From Zeimonas sp964538505 (GTDB taxonomy: Bacteria; Pseudomonadota; Gammaproteobacteria; Burkholderiales; Burkholderiaceae_E): DNA of 64,000 nt. Below, piece by piece: positions 52,477 to 60,574 of this stretch; the stretch's first letter is position 1, and each line of letters begins with the position of its first letter. The notes beneath the pieces were generated by a model. The model made no database searches. It worked only from the letters and a program-made list of their open reading frames with translations, and was not told the DNA's origin. The translations under genes were made by a program, and so were the position numbers. The DNA lies in assembly GCA_964538505.1 (NCBI GenBank), contig CAZIDY010000010.1, positions 29,576 through 93,575 of the forward strand, read 5' to 3'.

Positions 52477-53388
52477 CTATCCCAACGGAGTCAACTCCCA
52501 GCCTTGGTTGTCGGACTCGAGCCGGTAGTGCTCGCCGACGCCGAGCACCGCCTTTCTCGGGACGTGACCGAAAGGCAGCCCGGTGACGATCGGCACGCTG
52601 ACACGTTCGCGGAAGTGCTCGACGACCGCGCGCAGGTCGTAGCCGTTGTCGTGCGGCGAAGGCTTCCACTCGGTGAACTCGCCGAGCACGATCGCGTGCT
52701 GCGCCTCGAGCACGCCCGCATACAACAGTTGATGCAGCATCCGCTCGACACGATACGGATGCTCGGCAACGTCCTCGAGAAACAGGATCCCACCCTCGAC
52801 GGCCGGCAGATACGGCGTGCCGACAGCCGCCGCGACGAGCGACAGGTTGCCGCCCCACAGGATCCCGTCGACCCCCTTCCCCCTTCCCCCTTCTCTCTTC
52901 CCTTCCTGTTCCCACGACACCGGAAGCAGGCGCCCATCCATCAACGCATCGAAATGCTCGAGCATGTAGGCATCGGGCTCGTCGGCGCCGAAGTCTCCGC
53001 TCACGCCCGGCCCGGCGAAGCTCGGCGCACCGGGGCGCGCGAGCAGCGCGAGCTGGAACGCAGTGAAATCGCTGTAGCCGATCCAGCGCACGCCGCGGGC
53101 GGCGGAAGCCGCAATCAGCGCCCAGTCGATACGATCGAGCAGCCGCGACATCCCGTAGCCACCACGCGTGATCATCACCGCATCGATGTCGTGCGCACGC
53201 GCGGCGCGGTGGATCTGCTCGAGGCGCGCTTCGTCGGTGGCGCCGAAACGCTGCCAGCCGTCGCGCGGCGCGCTGCAGCGCAGCTCGTAGCCGCGTTCGC
53301 ACAGCCGCTCGAGCGCGAGATCGAAACGCTCGAGCGACAGGTGCGCGCCCGACGGCGCAATGATCTCGATGCGCGAGCCGGTCGCCAT
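52477..53388 (-). CDS. ldcA: muramoyltetrapeptide LD-carboxypeptidase (S66)
   Basis: A 303-residue S66 peptidase: IEIIAPSGAHLSLERFDLAL, AVMITRGGYGMSRLLDRIDW (the GGYG motif), RWIGYSDFTAFQLALLAR with the nucleophilic Ser, FLEDVAEHPYRVERMLHQLL with the catalytic Glu, and GLPFGHVPRKAVLGVG with the His. It trims tetrapeptides to tripeptides in murein recycling, matching anmK and the M23 gene upstream. A purine-repeat insertion encodes EQEGKREGGRGKG just before GILWGGNLSL. Its start overlaps the stop of the acetoacetate-CoA ligase gene by one base. Confidence 0.92.
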   Translation of the reverse strand: MATGSRIEIIAPSGAHLSLERFDLALERLCERGYELRCSAPRDGWQRFGATDEARLEQIHRAARAHDIDAVMITRGGYGMSRLLDRIDWALIAASAARGVRWIGYSDFTAFQLALLARPGAPSFAGPGVSGDFGADEPDAYMLEHFDALMDGRLLPVSWEQEGKREGGRGKGVDGILWGGNLSLVAAAVGTPYLPAVEGGILFLEDVAEHPYRVERMLHQLLYAGVLEAQHAIVLGEFTEWKPSPHDNGYDLRAVVEHFRERVSVPIVTGLPFGHVPRKAVLGVGEHYRLESDNQGWELTPLG

Positions 53389-55469
53389 CAGCCTTGCGCC
53401 GCGGCACGCGCCGCCGCGAAGCGCACGAACCAGTCGATCGACCCCGGATTCGCCATCGAGTCGCGATTCACCGACTTCTCGACCGGCTGGCCGAGCAGGA
53501 TCTTCTTCACCGGCACCTCGAGCTTCTTGCCCGACATCGTGCGCGGCACCTCGGCGATCGCGTAGACCTCGTTCGGCGCATGCCGCGCCGAGAGCTTCGT
53601 GCGGATCGCCTCGAGCAGCCGCGCGCGCAGCGCCGCATCGACGCCGGTCTCGCCGCGCACCGCACGGTCGGGCTCGACGGCCGGCCCCTTCGCGCCGATG
53701 CCGGCGATCTTCGAGCCGCGTTCGCGCAGCACGACGAAGAGCGCGAGGAAGGACTCGCGCCCGAGGTACTCGAGGTCGATCACCAACGAATCGGCGATCT
53801 CGTCGAACTCCTCGACGACGCGGTACAGCTCGCTCGTTCCCATCCGGATGCCGTACCGATTGATCGTCGAGTCGGAGCGTCCGAAGATCGTCGCCGTCAC
53901 GCTCTCGGCGCGCCGATGCAGCATCAGCCAGTCGCCGTGCCGCCAGACCTTCGGCGGCCCGGGGAAGGTGTCGAAATAACTCTCGAAGTAGCGTTTCCCG
54001 TCGGTGTCGCCCCAGAAGTAGAGCGGCATCGACGGCATCGGCTCGGTGCAGACGAGCTCGCCCACCTCGCCGATCAGCGGCTTGCCGTCATCGCTCCAGG
54101 CCTCGATCGCACCGCCGAGCACGCGGCATTGCATCTCGCCGGCGTACACCGGCAGCACCGGGCACGACGTGAGGAACGCCGCCCCCGGGTCGGTGCCGCC
54201 GGAGATCGACGCCAGCATCACGTCGGGATGCACGTGCGTGTAGATCCAGCGGCAGGCGTCGACGGTAAGCGGCGAGCCGGTCGAGCCGATGGTGCGCAAC
54301 GCCGTCAGATCGAACTGCTCGTGCGGGTTCAACCCCGACTTCATGCACAGCGAAACGAAAGCCGGGCTGGTGCCGAAGAACGTGAGGCGCTCGCGTTCGG
54401 CCAGTTTCCACAGCGTGTCGAGATCCGGGTAGCCCGGGTTGCCGTCGAACTGCAGCAGCGTCGCGCCGGTAAGCAGCGTGGAGACCCAGAGGTTCCACAT
54501 GATCCAGTTGGTCGACGAGAACCAGAAGAAGCGGTCGCTGCCGTCGACGTCCAGGTGCAGCGCGTTCGTCTTCATGTTCTCGAGCACGGTCCCGCCGTGC
54601 CCGTGCACGATCGGCTTGGGCATGCCGGTCGTGCCCGACGAATAGACGATCCACAGCGGGTGGTCGAAGGGCAGCGCGGCGAAGCGGCACTCGGCCGGTT
54701 GCGCGAGCGCGTCGACCCACGGAACGACCGCTGCGGCACCGACTTCGTCGAGCTGCGCCTGCTCGTCGAGGTAGGGCACGAAGACGACGGTACGCACCGA
54801 AGGCAGCTGCCGAACGAGATCGCGAACGATTCCGCGCCGATCGAAGTCCTTGCCGCCGTAGCGATAGCCGTCGACCGCGAACAGCACGGTCGGCTCGATC
54901 TGACGGAAGCGGTCGAGCACGCTGACCGTTCCCATGTCGGGCGACGAGCTCGACCAGATCGCGCCGAGGCTCGTCGTCGCGAGCATCGCGACGACCGTCT
55001 GCGGGATGTTCGGCATGTACGCCGCGCAGCGATCGCCCGGCTGCACGCCGAGACGCGCGAGCGTCGCCGTAAGCGCGCCCACGTCGGCCCGCAGCTGCGA
55101 CCAGCCGATCTCCCTGCGCTCGCACAACTCGGAGACGAAAACGAGCGCGGGTCGCGCCGCCACCTCGGGGCGCAACGCGGGGGCGAGCAGATGCTCGGCG
55201 TAGTTCAGCGTCTCGCCTTCGAACCAGCGCGCCCCGGGCATCTCGCGCCGGGCGAGCACGCGCGTCGCCGGCGTCTTCGCCAGCACGCCGCCCCACTCGT
55301 GAAAGGCGCTCCAGAAACCCTCGAGGTCGTCGACCGACCACTGCCACAGCGATTCGTAGTCGGAAAACGATCGTCCGCGCATCTCCTTCAACCAACGCCT
55401 GAAGCGCGTGATGCCTGCGCGTTCGATTCGTTCGGGGCCGGGCCGCCAGAGGATTTCGGGCGTCGTCAT
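53388..55469 (-). CDS. acetoacetate-CoA ligase
   Basis: The 693-residue protein has the AACS layout: FSDYESLWQWSVDDLEGFWS and ARWFEGETLNYAEHLL at the N-terminus, YMPNIPQTVVAMLATTSLGA, IVYSSGTTGMPKPIVHGHGG (P-loop), WFSSTNWIMWNLWVSTLLTG, HGDWLMLHRRAESVTATIFG and EVPRTMSGKKLEVPVKKILL with the catalytic lysine. It makes acetoacetyl-CoA from free acetoacetate, linking ketone bodies or polyhydroxybutyrate breakdown to beta-oxidation. The ATG at 55469 was chosen; the longer frame to 55661 lacks similarity. Confidence 0.93.
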   Translation of the reverse strand: MTTPEILWRPGPERIERAGITRFRRWLKEMRGRSFSDYESLWQWSVDDLEGFWSAFHEWGGVLAKTPATRVLARREMPGARWFEGETLNYAEHLLAPALRPEVAARPALVFVSELCERREIGWSQLRADVGALTATLARLGVQPGDRCAAYMPNIPQTVVAMLATTSLGAIWSSSSPDMGTVSVLDRFRQIEPTVLFAVDGYRYGGKDFDRRGIVRDLVRQLPSVRTVVFVPYLDEQAQLDEVGAAAVVPWVDALAQPAECRFAALPFDHPLWIVYSSGTTGMPKPIVHGHGGTVLENMKTNALHLDVDGSDRFFWFSSTNWIMWNLWVSTLLTGATLLQFDGNPGYPDLDTLWKLAERERLTFFGTSPAFVSLCMKSGLNPHEQFDLTALRTIGSTGSPLTVDACRWIYTHVHPDVMLASISGGTDPGAAFLTSCPVLPVYAGEMQCRVLGGAIEAWSDDGKPLIGEVGELVCTEPMPSMPLYFWGDTDGKRYFESYFDTFPGPPKVWRHGDWLMLHRRAESVTATIFGRSDSTINRYGIRMGTSELYRVVEEFDEIADSLVIDLEYLGRESFLALFVVLRERGSKIAGIGAKGPAVEPDRAVRGETGVDAALRARLLEAIRTKLSARHAPNEVYAIAEVPRTMSGKKLEVPVKKILLGQPVEKSVNRDSMANPGSIDWFVRFAAARAAAQG

Positions 55470-55574
55470 CGGGAAAGGACTCGAAGGGAGTGATCGTGTC
55501 CGCCGACTATACCGAAGCGCGTTCAAGGGAACCCGCGCCGAAGCGGGTTGGAGGAACCCGCGGCGTGCGCAGGC

Positions 55575-55720
55575 CAAAAAAAAGCCCACGATGATTCGCG
55601 GGCTGAATCCACCATGTCGGTGGAGGAGGAGACTCCGTGGGGCGTCGCCTGTGGGCGCCACCCGCCTGTCCTGTCTGCCGGCCGATCGGTTTCGATCGGC
55701 GCGGCGTTTACGATTCGTGC
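55575..55720 (-). ncRNA. 3' UTR element / candidate CcsR-like small RNA
   Basis: Directly after the small ORF's stop the minus strand has a perfect hairpin GCCGATCG-AAAC-CGATCGGC (55700-55681). Further on come GTCTCCTCCT, a hairpin CCACC-GACAT-GGTGG (55623-55609), the linker ATTC, and a terminator stem AGCCCGCGA / TCGTGGGCT with eight T (55604-55576). The order CUCCUCC, CCACC/GGTGG stem, ATTCA, GC stem, U-tract matches the RNA at 38.2 kb. No separate promoter is evident, so it may be processed from the ORF's mRNA. Confidence 0.55.
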
Positions 55721-55721
55721 T

Positions 55722-55946
55722 TCAGCGGCTCCAGCTCGAGCGGGCCATCGCGGCGTCGACTTCCGCACGCACGCGCGGGTCGACCTGCATCAGCACCTCG
55801 AAGGCGCGTTCCTGTTGGCGAATCTGGTAGCTCTCGACCCAGCGGGCGATCCAGGTAGCAACCGGCCCGCGCGCCTGAGCAGCTTTCGCGCGTCCGTTTC
55901 CTGCGACGCGCCCGAGACCCCCGTGGGTGGAAACAAGCGTTGTCAT
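55722..55946 (-). CDS. small Arg-rich hypothetical protein (DUF1127-like context)
   Basis: The 74-residue protein starts MTTLVSTHGGLGRVAGNGRA, with AGAGGA before the ATG. Its C-terminal 45 residues form a Trp- and Arg-rich amphipathic region (VATWIARWVESYQIRQQERA, FEVLMQVDPRVRAEVDAAMA). I do not recognise a named family with certainty; size, Trp/Arg content and the LxxxDPRV segment recall small DUF1127/DUF3563-type proteins. In Rhodobacter a DUF1127 gene (ccaF1) is cotranscribed with CUCCUCC-loop RNAs, and here too such an element follows. It is divergent from a LysR gene. Confidence 0.6.
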   Translation of the reverse strand: MTTLVSTHGGLGRVAGNGRAKAAQARGPVATWIARWVESYQIRQQERAFEVLMQVDPRVRAEVDAAMARSSWSR

Positions 55947-55991
55947 GATCGTGTCCTCTGAGAAAGTTGGGTTGTCCGTTGCGTTGAAAGG

Positions 55992-56021
55992 ATTATGGCC
56001 ATGCCCAATGTATATTTCCAA
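55992..56021 (-). promoter_or_regulatory. candidate promoter of the small Arg-rich gene
   Basis: TTGGAA and CATAAT on the minus strand, 18 bases apart, lie about 45 bases before the ATG. A direct repeat CATTGG-N7-CATTGG overlaps the -35 and could be the operator of the divergent LysR regulator. Confidence 0.4.
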
Positions 56022-56076
56022 TGGATGTTAGCCATGAGTATGATTCACGAACAACATACTTGAACGGGACCGACCG

Positions 56077-57114
56077 ATGAACTTCCGCACCCTCGATCTG
56101 AACCTGCTGCGCGTGTTCGACGAGGTGATGGCCGAGCGCAATCTCACCCGCGCGGCGCGCAATCTCGCGATGACGCAGCCGGCGGTCAGCAACGCACTGC
56201 GCCGGCTGCGCGATGCGCTCGACGACGACCTCGTCGTGCGCTCCGGCTACGGCGTGGAGCCGACGCCGACGGCGCTCGCGCTGTGGCCGTCGGTGCGCGA
56301 GGCGCTTCAGCAGCTGCGCGAGACCTTCTCCCCCGCCGAGTTCGTCGCTTCGGAAGCACGCGCGACCTTCACGCTGGCGATGGCCGATGCGACCGCGTCG
56401 CTGCTGGTCCCGCCGCTGATCGCCTTTCTCGAGCATGAGGCGCCCGGGATCTCGCTGCGCGTACTCCCGCTGACCACCCGCGATCCGCGGCAGCTGCTCG
56501 TCGACACCGACCTGGATCTCGCGATCGGCCACTTCCCCGCGGCGATCGCCGCGATCGCGATGGAGGAGATGCGCCCCGACGTGGCCGTGGCCTACGGCCA
56601 CGAGCGCCTCTACAGCAGCCACTACGCGTGCGTGATGCGCCTCGGGCATCCGCTCGCCGAACGCGAGCTCACGCTCGACGAGTACTGCAGCGCGCACCAC
56701 CTGCTGGTGAGCTTCTCGGGCCGACCCTTCGGCCACATCGACGAGACGCTCGCGAGCCTGGGCCGCTCGCGTCGCATCGTGGTCACGGTGAACCAGTTCT
56801 TCACCGCCGGCATCATCGTCGCGAACTCCGATCTGCTGACGGTGCTGCCACGGCATTTTCTGTCGTCGACGGGCACCACCGACAAGGTGGCGGTGCAGGC
56901 GCTGCCCTTCGAGCTGCCGCGTGTCGACGTGCACATGATGTGGCATAGCCGCCGCGCGAGCCGCCCGGGGCATTCATGGCTGCGCGAGTCGATCACACAG
57001 GCGGCCGCGACGCCGCTGCGGCAACGCGCTCCGCGCCGAGCCACCGCAACGGCGCAGGCGGCCGCCACATCCGCCGCTGTCGATCGCCCGCACGCATCCC
57101 GGAAGTCGAAGTGA
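56077..57114 (+). CDS. LysR family transcriptional regulator
   Basis: A 345-residue protein. The N-terminal HTH is FRTLDLNLLRVFDEVMAERN, LTRAARNLAMTQPAVSNALR, RLRDALDDDLVVR, the NodD-like class of LysR. The effector domain (about 90-300) contains LAMADATASLLVPPLIAFLE and VTVNQFFTAGIIVANSDLLT. An Ala/Arg-rich tail of about 45 residues (PLRQRAPRRATATAQAAATS) is an unusual extension. The stop overlaps the GTG of the downstream hydrolase (GTGA). The ligand is unknown. Confidence 0.92.
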   Translation: MNFRTLDLNLLRVFDEVMAERNLTRAARNLAMTQPAVSNALRRLRDALDDDLVVRSGYGVEPTPTALALWPSVREALQQLRETFSPAEFVASEARATFTLAMADATASLLVPPLIAFLEHEAPGISLRVLPLTTRDPRQLLVDTDLDLAIGHFPAAIAAIAMEEMRPDVAVAYGHERLYSSHYACVMRLGHPLAERELTLDEYCSAHHLLVSFSGRPFGHIDETLASLGRSRRIVVTVNQFFTAGIIVANSDLLTVLPRHFLSSTGTTDKVAVQALPFELPRVDVHMMWHSRRASRPGHSWLRESITQAAATPLRQRAPRRATATAQAAATSAAVDRPHASRKSK

Positions 57115-58292
57115 GCAAAGGGCTGCGACACCTGCAACCACAGGATCTGCGGGCCATCGCGCGGCTCGGGGTCGGGGCCACCACGAGGATCACCGAACTG
57201 GTCGAAGCCCTGCACGCTTCGATCGCTCGCGCGCCCGGATTTCGCGCGCCCTCCCCCTCGGCTCGCACGCGCGGGATCACCGGCCTCGTCTACGCCAGCG
57301 TGCGCGGCGCGACGCAGATCACGGGCCGCGGACTCGACGCGACGCTCGGCTGGCTCGCACCACGACTCATTGCCGAAACGCCATCGACGCAGGCGCGCTG
57401 CGCAGCGATCGCTGCGCTGAACGGCGTGCTCGGCGACCATCTCGCGACCAGCCGCAATCCGCTCGCGATCCGCATGCGTCTGCGCCGCGGCGGCCAGCCA
57501 CTGAAGCTGCAGCAGGACACGCTGGCGACAGCCTTCCCGGATCCGCACGGACACGTCGTGGTGCTCGTGCACGGACTGTGCATGAACGACCGGCAGTGGC
57601 TGCGCAACGGCCATGACCACGGTGCATCGCTCGAGCGCGACCTGCGCTGCTCCGTGCTGTACCTGCACTACAACAGCGGCTTGCCGATCGCGAGGAACGG
57701 TCGCAACTTCGCCCGCCTGCTCGAATCGCTGATCAAGGCGTGGCCGACGCCGATCGAGCGGCTTTCGATCGTCGGCCACAGCATGGGCGGCCTCGTCGCA
57801 CGCAGCGCCTGCCTGCATGCCCGGCGAAGCGGGTACGCGTGGCTGCAGCGTCTCGATGCGATCGTCTTTCTCGGCACGCCGCATCGCGGCGCGCCGCTCG
57901 AACGGGGCGGCCACTGGCTCGAGCGATTGCTTCGCGTGAGCCCGTACAGCGCGCCGTTCGCGCGACTCGGCGCGATCCGCAGTGCCGGCATCACCGATCT
58001 CCGACACGGCCGCATCGACGATCGCGCAACGAGCGAGTCGGTGCCCGACACGCCGTGGTCGCCGACGCGAACGCTCGCGATCGCCGCGACGCTCGGTCGT
58101 CGGGACGGCGATCTGAAAGACCGGCTTCTCGGCGACGGACTGGTACCGCTCTCCAGTGCACTCGGAATGGCAACGCGAACCGATCGTGCGCTGTTCCCGC
58201 GCGGAGCGAGATCGATACAGTACGAGACCAGCCACCTCGCGCTGCTCGATCGCCCCAGCGTCTACCGCAGGATCCGCGACTGGCTCGCGTGA
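57111..58292 (+). CDS. alpha/beta hydrolase (PGAP1/lipase-like)
   Basis: A 393-residue protein starting at GTG 57111, coupled to LysR. After an N-terminal helical region come GHVVVLVHGLCMNDRQWLRN (oxyanion HG), RLSIVGHSMGGLVARSACLH (nucleophile elbow GHSMG), IVFLGTPHRGAPLERGGHWL, GDGLVPLSSALG (catalytic Asp region) and YETSHLALLDRPSVY (His). The serine, aspartate and histidine triad is complete. No signal peptide is evident. Similar proteins are triacylglycerol-lipase-like esterases; the substrate is unknown. Confidence 0.85.
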   Translation: MSKGLRHLQPQDLRAIARLGVGATTRITELVEALHASIARAPGFRAPSPSARTRGITGLVYASVRGATQITGRGLDATLGWLAPRLIAETPSTQARCAAIAALNGVLGDHLATSRNPLAIRMRLRRGGQPLKLQQDTLATAFPDPHGHVVVLVHGLCMNDRQWLRNGHDHGASLERDLRCSVLYLHYNSGLPIARNGRNFARLLESLIKAWPTPIERLSIVGHSMGGLVARSACLHARRSGYAWLQRLDAIVFLGTPHRGAPLERGGHWLERLLRVSPYSAPFARLGAIRSAGITDLRHGRIDDRATSESVPDTPWSPTRTLAIAATLGRRDGDLKDRLLGDGLVPLSSALGMATRTDRALFPRGARSIQYETSHLALLDRPSVYRRIRDWLA

Positions 58293-58313
58293 CGCCGCCC
58301 GACCCGCTCGCCG

Positions 58314-58778
58314 TCAGCGTAGCCGCTCGAGCGCCTCGCGCAACGAAGCGGGCAGCGCCACCGGCCGGTTGCTGTCGCGCTCGACGTACACGTGCACGAA
58401 ATGCCCCTGCGCGCAGGCAAGCGGCTCGTCCTCGCGAAAGATCGCCAGCTCGTAGCGCACGCTGCTGTTGCCGATGTGCGCGACGCGCAGGCCTGCCTGC
58501 ACGCGATCGGGGAAGGAAACCGGGCGGAAGTAGTGGCAGTTCGTCTCGACGACGAGCCCGACCGCCGGGCTGCGCTCGATGTCGAGCGCGCCCGCGTCGA
58601 TCAGGTACCGGTTTACCGCCGTATCGAAGAACGAGTAGTAGACGACGTTGTTGACGTGCCGGTAGGCATCGTTGTCCATCCAGCGCGTCGTGATCTCGCA
58701 GAAATGCCGATACCCGTCGCGCGCATGCGCCGTGGGACGAGCCCCCGCTGCCGGCGGCGGCGGGGCCTCACCACTCAC
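58314..58778 (-). CDS. acyl-CoA thioesterase (4HBT hotdog fold)
   Basis: The 154-residue protein has EITTRWMDNDAYRHVNNVVY then YSFFDTAVNRYLIDAG, the 4-hydroxybenzoyl-CoA thioesterase signature with catalytic Asp and the HVNN loop, followed by VVETNCHYFRPVSFPDRVQA and CAQGHFVHVYVERDS. It hydrolyses acyl- or aryl-CoA esters in the cytoplasm. The GTG start overlaps the stop of the FeS/membrane subunit (GTGA), making it the last gene of the molybdoenzyme operon. Confidence 0.87.
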   Translation of the reverse strand: MSGEAPPPPAAGARPTAHARDGYRHFCEITTRWMDNDAYRHVNNVVYYSFFDTAVNRYLIDAGALDIERSPAVGLVVETNCHYFRPVSFPDRVQAGLRVAHIGNSSVRYELAIFREDEPLACAQGHFVHVYVERDSNRPVALPASLREALERLR

Positions 58779-60574
58779 CGCGCGACGCTCTCGACCGGCA
58801 CCGCGTTCTCGGGCCGCGGCATCGCGGCCCGGTCCATCCGCGGCGGGGCGGCATGCCGTCCCGAGCCGCGTTGCGGCAGCTTGCGCAGATCGAAGCCCTG
58901 CATGTAGGCCGCACGCACGATCACCGTGTACTTCCACGTCGCGCCACCGGCGATCGCCGCGACGCCCGCAAGTGCGAGCAGCGGAACGGCGGCCGGCGAG
59001 ACGAACCATGCGAGGACCGCGAACACGATCGGTGTCACGTGTCCGAACGCGGTCAGCGTCGGCGTGAACGCTTCGAGCACCTGGCGCGAAAGTGGCGGGA
59101 TGCCGTTTGCGCGCGCGTTGCCCACGTAGGTGCGCCACAACCCCGCGTTCAGCAGCGCAAGCACGACGATCGACGCGGCGCCCAGCTCCGGCCACCACGG
59201 CGCGCGCATCGACGCGTCGGCGATGCTCATCAGGATCGCCAGCGCGCCCGTACCTTCGAGCAGCGCAGTGGCAATCAGCATCCACGGCATCAGCGACACG
59301 CGCCAGGCAGGAATGCCACGCGCCATGTGCAGGATCTTCGCCTGGCAGAACAGGAAGATCGCGGCCGACACCGCGGCCAGCGCAAAGGGAACCGGCCCGG
59401 GTACGAGCAGACACGCGAGCACCGCCGGGAAGAACAGGAGCGACGCGTACAGCTCGCGCGTCATCCACGAGGTCTGCCAGCGCGTGGCCGCACGCCAGAA
59501 GCGCATCTGCCGGCCGATCTTCAGGAACACGCAGAACAGGCCGATCGCCACCAGCAGCGCCGACACGAAGAAGAGCGAAGGCCCCGCCTCGGGTGACACC
59601 GCACCGAGCGCCATCGCCGCCGCCCCCGTCAGCGCGAGCCCGGTGCCGATGCCGCCGAAGATCCAGTTCATCGCCGCGCGCCAGTCCCAGAAGGTCTGGC
59701 GCGGACCGACCAGCGGGTTCGCCGGATCGGCGCGCCGCTCATCGTCGAGATCTTCGCTCGAAGCGCTGCGACCCGGCACCGCCGGCGTCGTGTACAGGTA
59801 CTTGATCTGCGGATCGGTGCCGACGTCGGCATTGAGCTGCAGGCTCTCGTTCTCGCGCGTGAGCCGCGAGACGTTGCTGTCGGGATCGTTGAAGTCGCCG
59901 AACTGGATCGCCTGCGAGATGCACGACGCCGAACAGGCAGGCGTCGCGTCCGGATCCACGCCGGGTACGAGCCCGCGCTCGAGCCCCTCGTCGACCCGCT
60001 CGACGCAGAAGGTGCACTTCTGCGCAACGCCGATGCGCTCGGGGTGGGCGGTGGCCTTCTCCTGCGTCGTGCGCTGCTCGCCGTAGTAACCCGTCATCTC
60101 GTGCACGATCGTGCGCGCGTTGTACGGGCACGAGACGGCGCAGTACGCGCAGCCAATGCAGACGTCGTAGTTCATCGTCACCAGCCCGTCCTCGCGCTGG
60201 CGCGTTGCACCGGTGGGACACACCGGAACACAGGGCGGCTCGGCGCAGTGCTGACAGCCGGTGACGAGGAACAGGCGTTCCACGTCGGGGAAAGTGCCCT
60301 GCTCGACGTCGAGCACGCGTCGCCACTGCACGCCCGGCGTCGTGTCGTTCGCATGCTTGCACGCGATCGTGCAGGTCTGGCAGCCGACGCAGCGGTTCAG
60401 GTCGATGACCATTCCCCAGCGCGGCGTGCGCGAGGCCTTCGGCGAAGCACCCGGCGTATAGCCGTCGACCCGCGTAGCGAGCGCGCTGTCGAGATCGGCC
60501 TGTTCGATCGTCCGCGCGAGCGGGCTGTCGGTGCGCGACCCGGAAGTCGGGGTTCGCGTGACGACGTCGTTCAT
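58775..60574 (-). CDS. fused ferredoxin (DmsB-like) and NrfD/DmsC-type membrane subunit
   Basis: A 599-residue fusion. Residues about 50-270 bind four Fe-S clusters: RCVGCQTCTIACKHAN (C62, 65, 68, 72), CQHCAEPPCVPVCPTG, CIGCAYCAVSCPYNAR and KCTFCVERVDEG...PACSASC. Residues about 300-560 hold eight or more hydrophobic helices like DmsC/PsrC (INWIFGG region, SLFFVSALLVAIGLFCVFL, YASLLFFPAVLACLLVPGPV). It would pass electrons between the catalytic subunit and the quinone pool. The two parts are usually separate genes. It overlaps both neighbours by four bases. Confidence 0.9.
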   Translation of the reverse strand: MNDVVTRTPTSGSRTDSPLARTIEQADLDSALATRVDGYTPGASPKASRTPRWGMVIDLNRCVGCQTCTIACKHANDTTPGVQWRRVLDVEQGTFPDVERLFLVTGCQHCAEPPCVPVCPTGATRQREDGLVTMNYDVCIGCAYCAVSCPYNARTIVHEMTGYYGEQRTTQEKATAHPERIGVAQKCTFCVERVDEGLERGLVPGVDPDATPACSASCISQAIQFGDFNDPDSNVSRLTRENESLQLNADVGTDPQIKYLYTTPAVPGRSASSEDLDDERRADPANPLVGPRQTFWDWRAAMNWIFGGIGTGLALTGAAAMALGAVSPEAGPSLFFVSALLVAIGLFCVFLKIGRQMRFWRAATRWQTSWMTRELYASLLFFPAVLACLLVPGPVPFALAAVSAAIFLFCQAKILHMARGIPAWRVSLMPWMLIATALLEGTGALAILMSIADASMRAPWWPELGAASIVVLALLNAGLWRTYVGNARANGIPPLSRQVLEAFTPTLTAFGHVTPIVFAVLAWFVSPAAVPLLALAGVAAIAGGATWKYTVIVRAAYMQGFDLRKLPQRGSGRHAAPPRMDRAAMPRPENAVPVESVAR

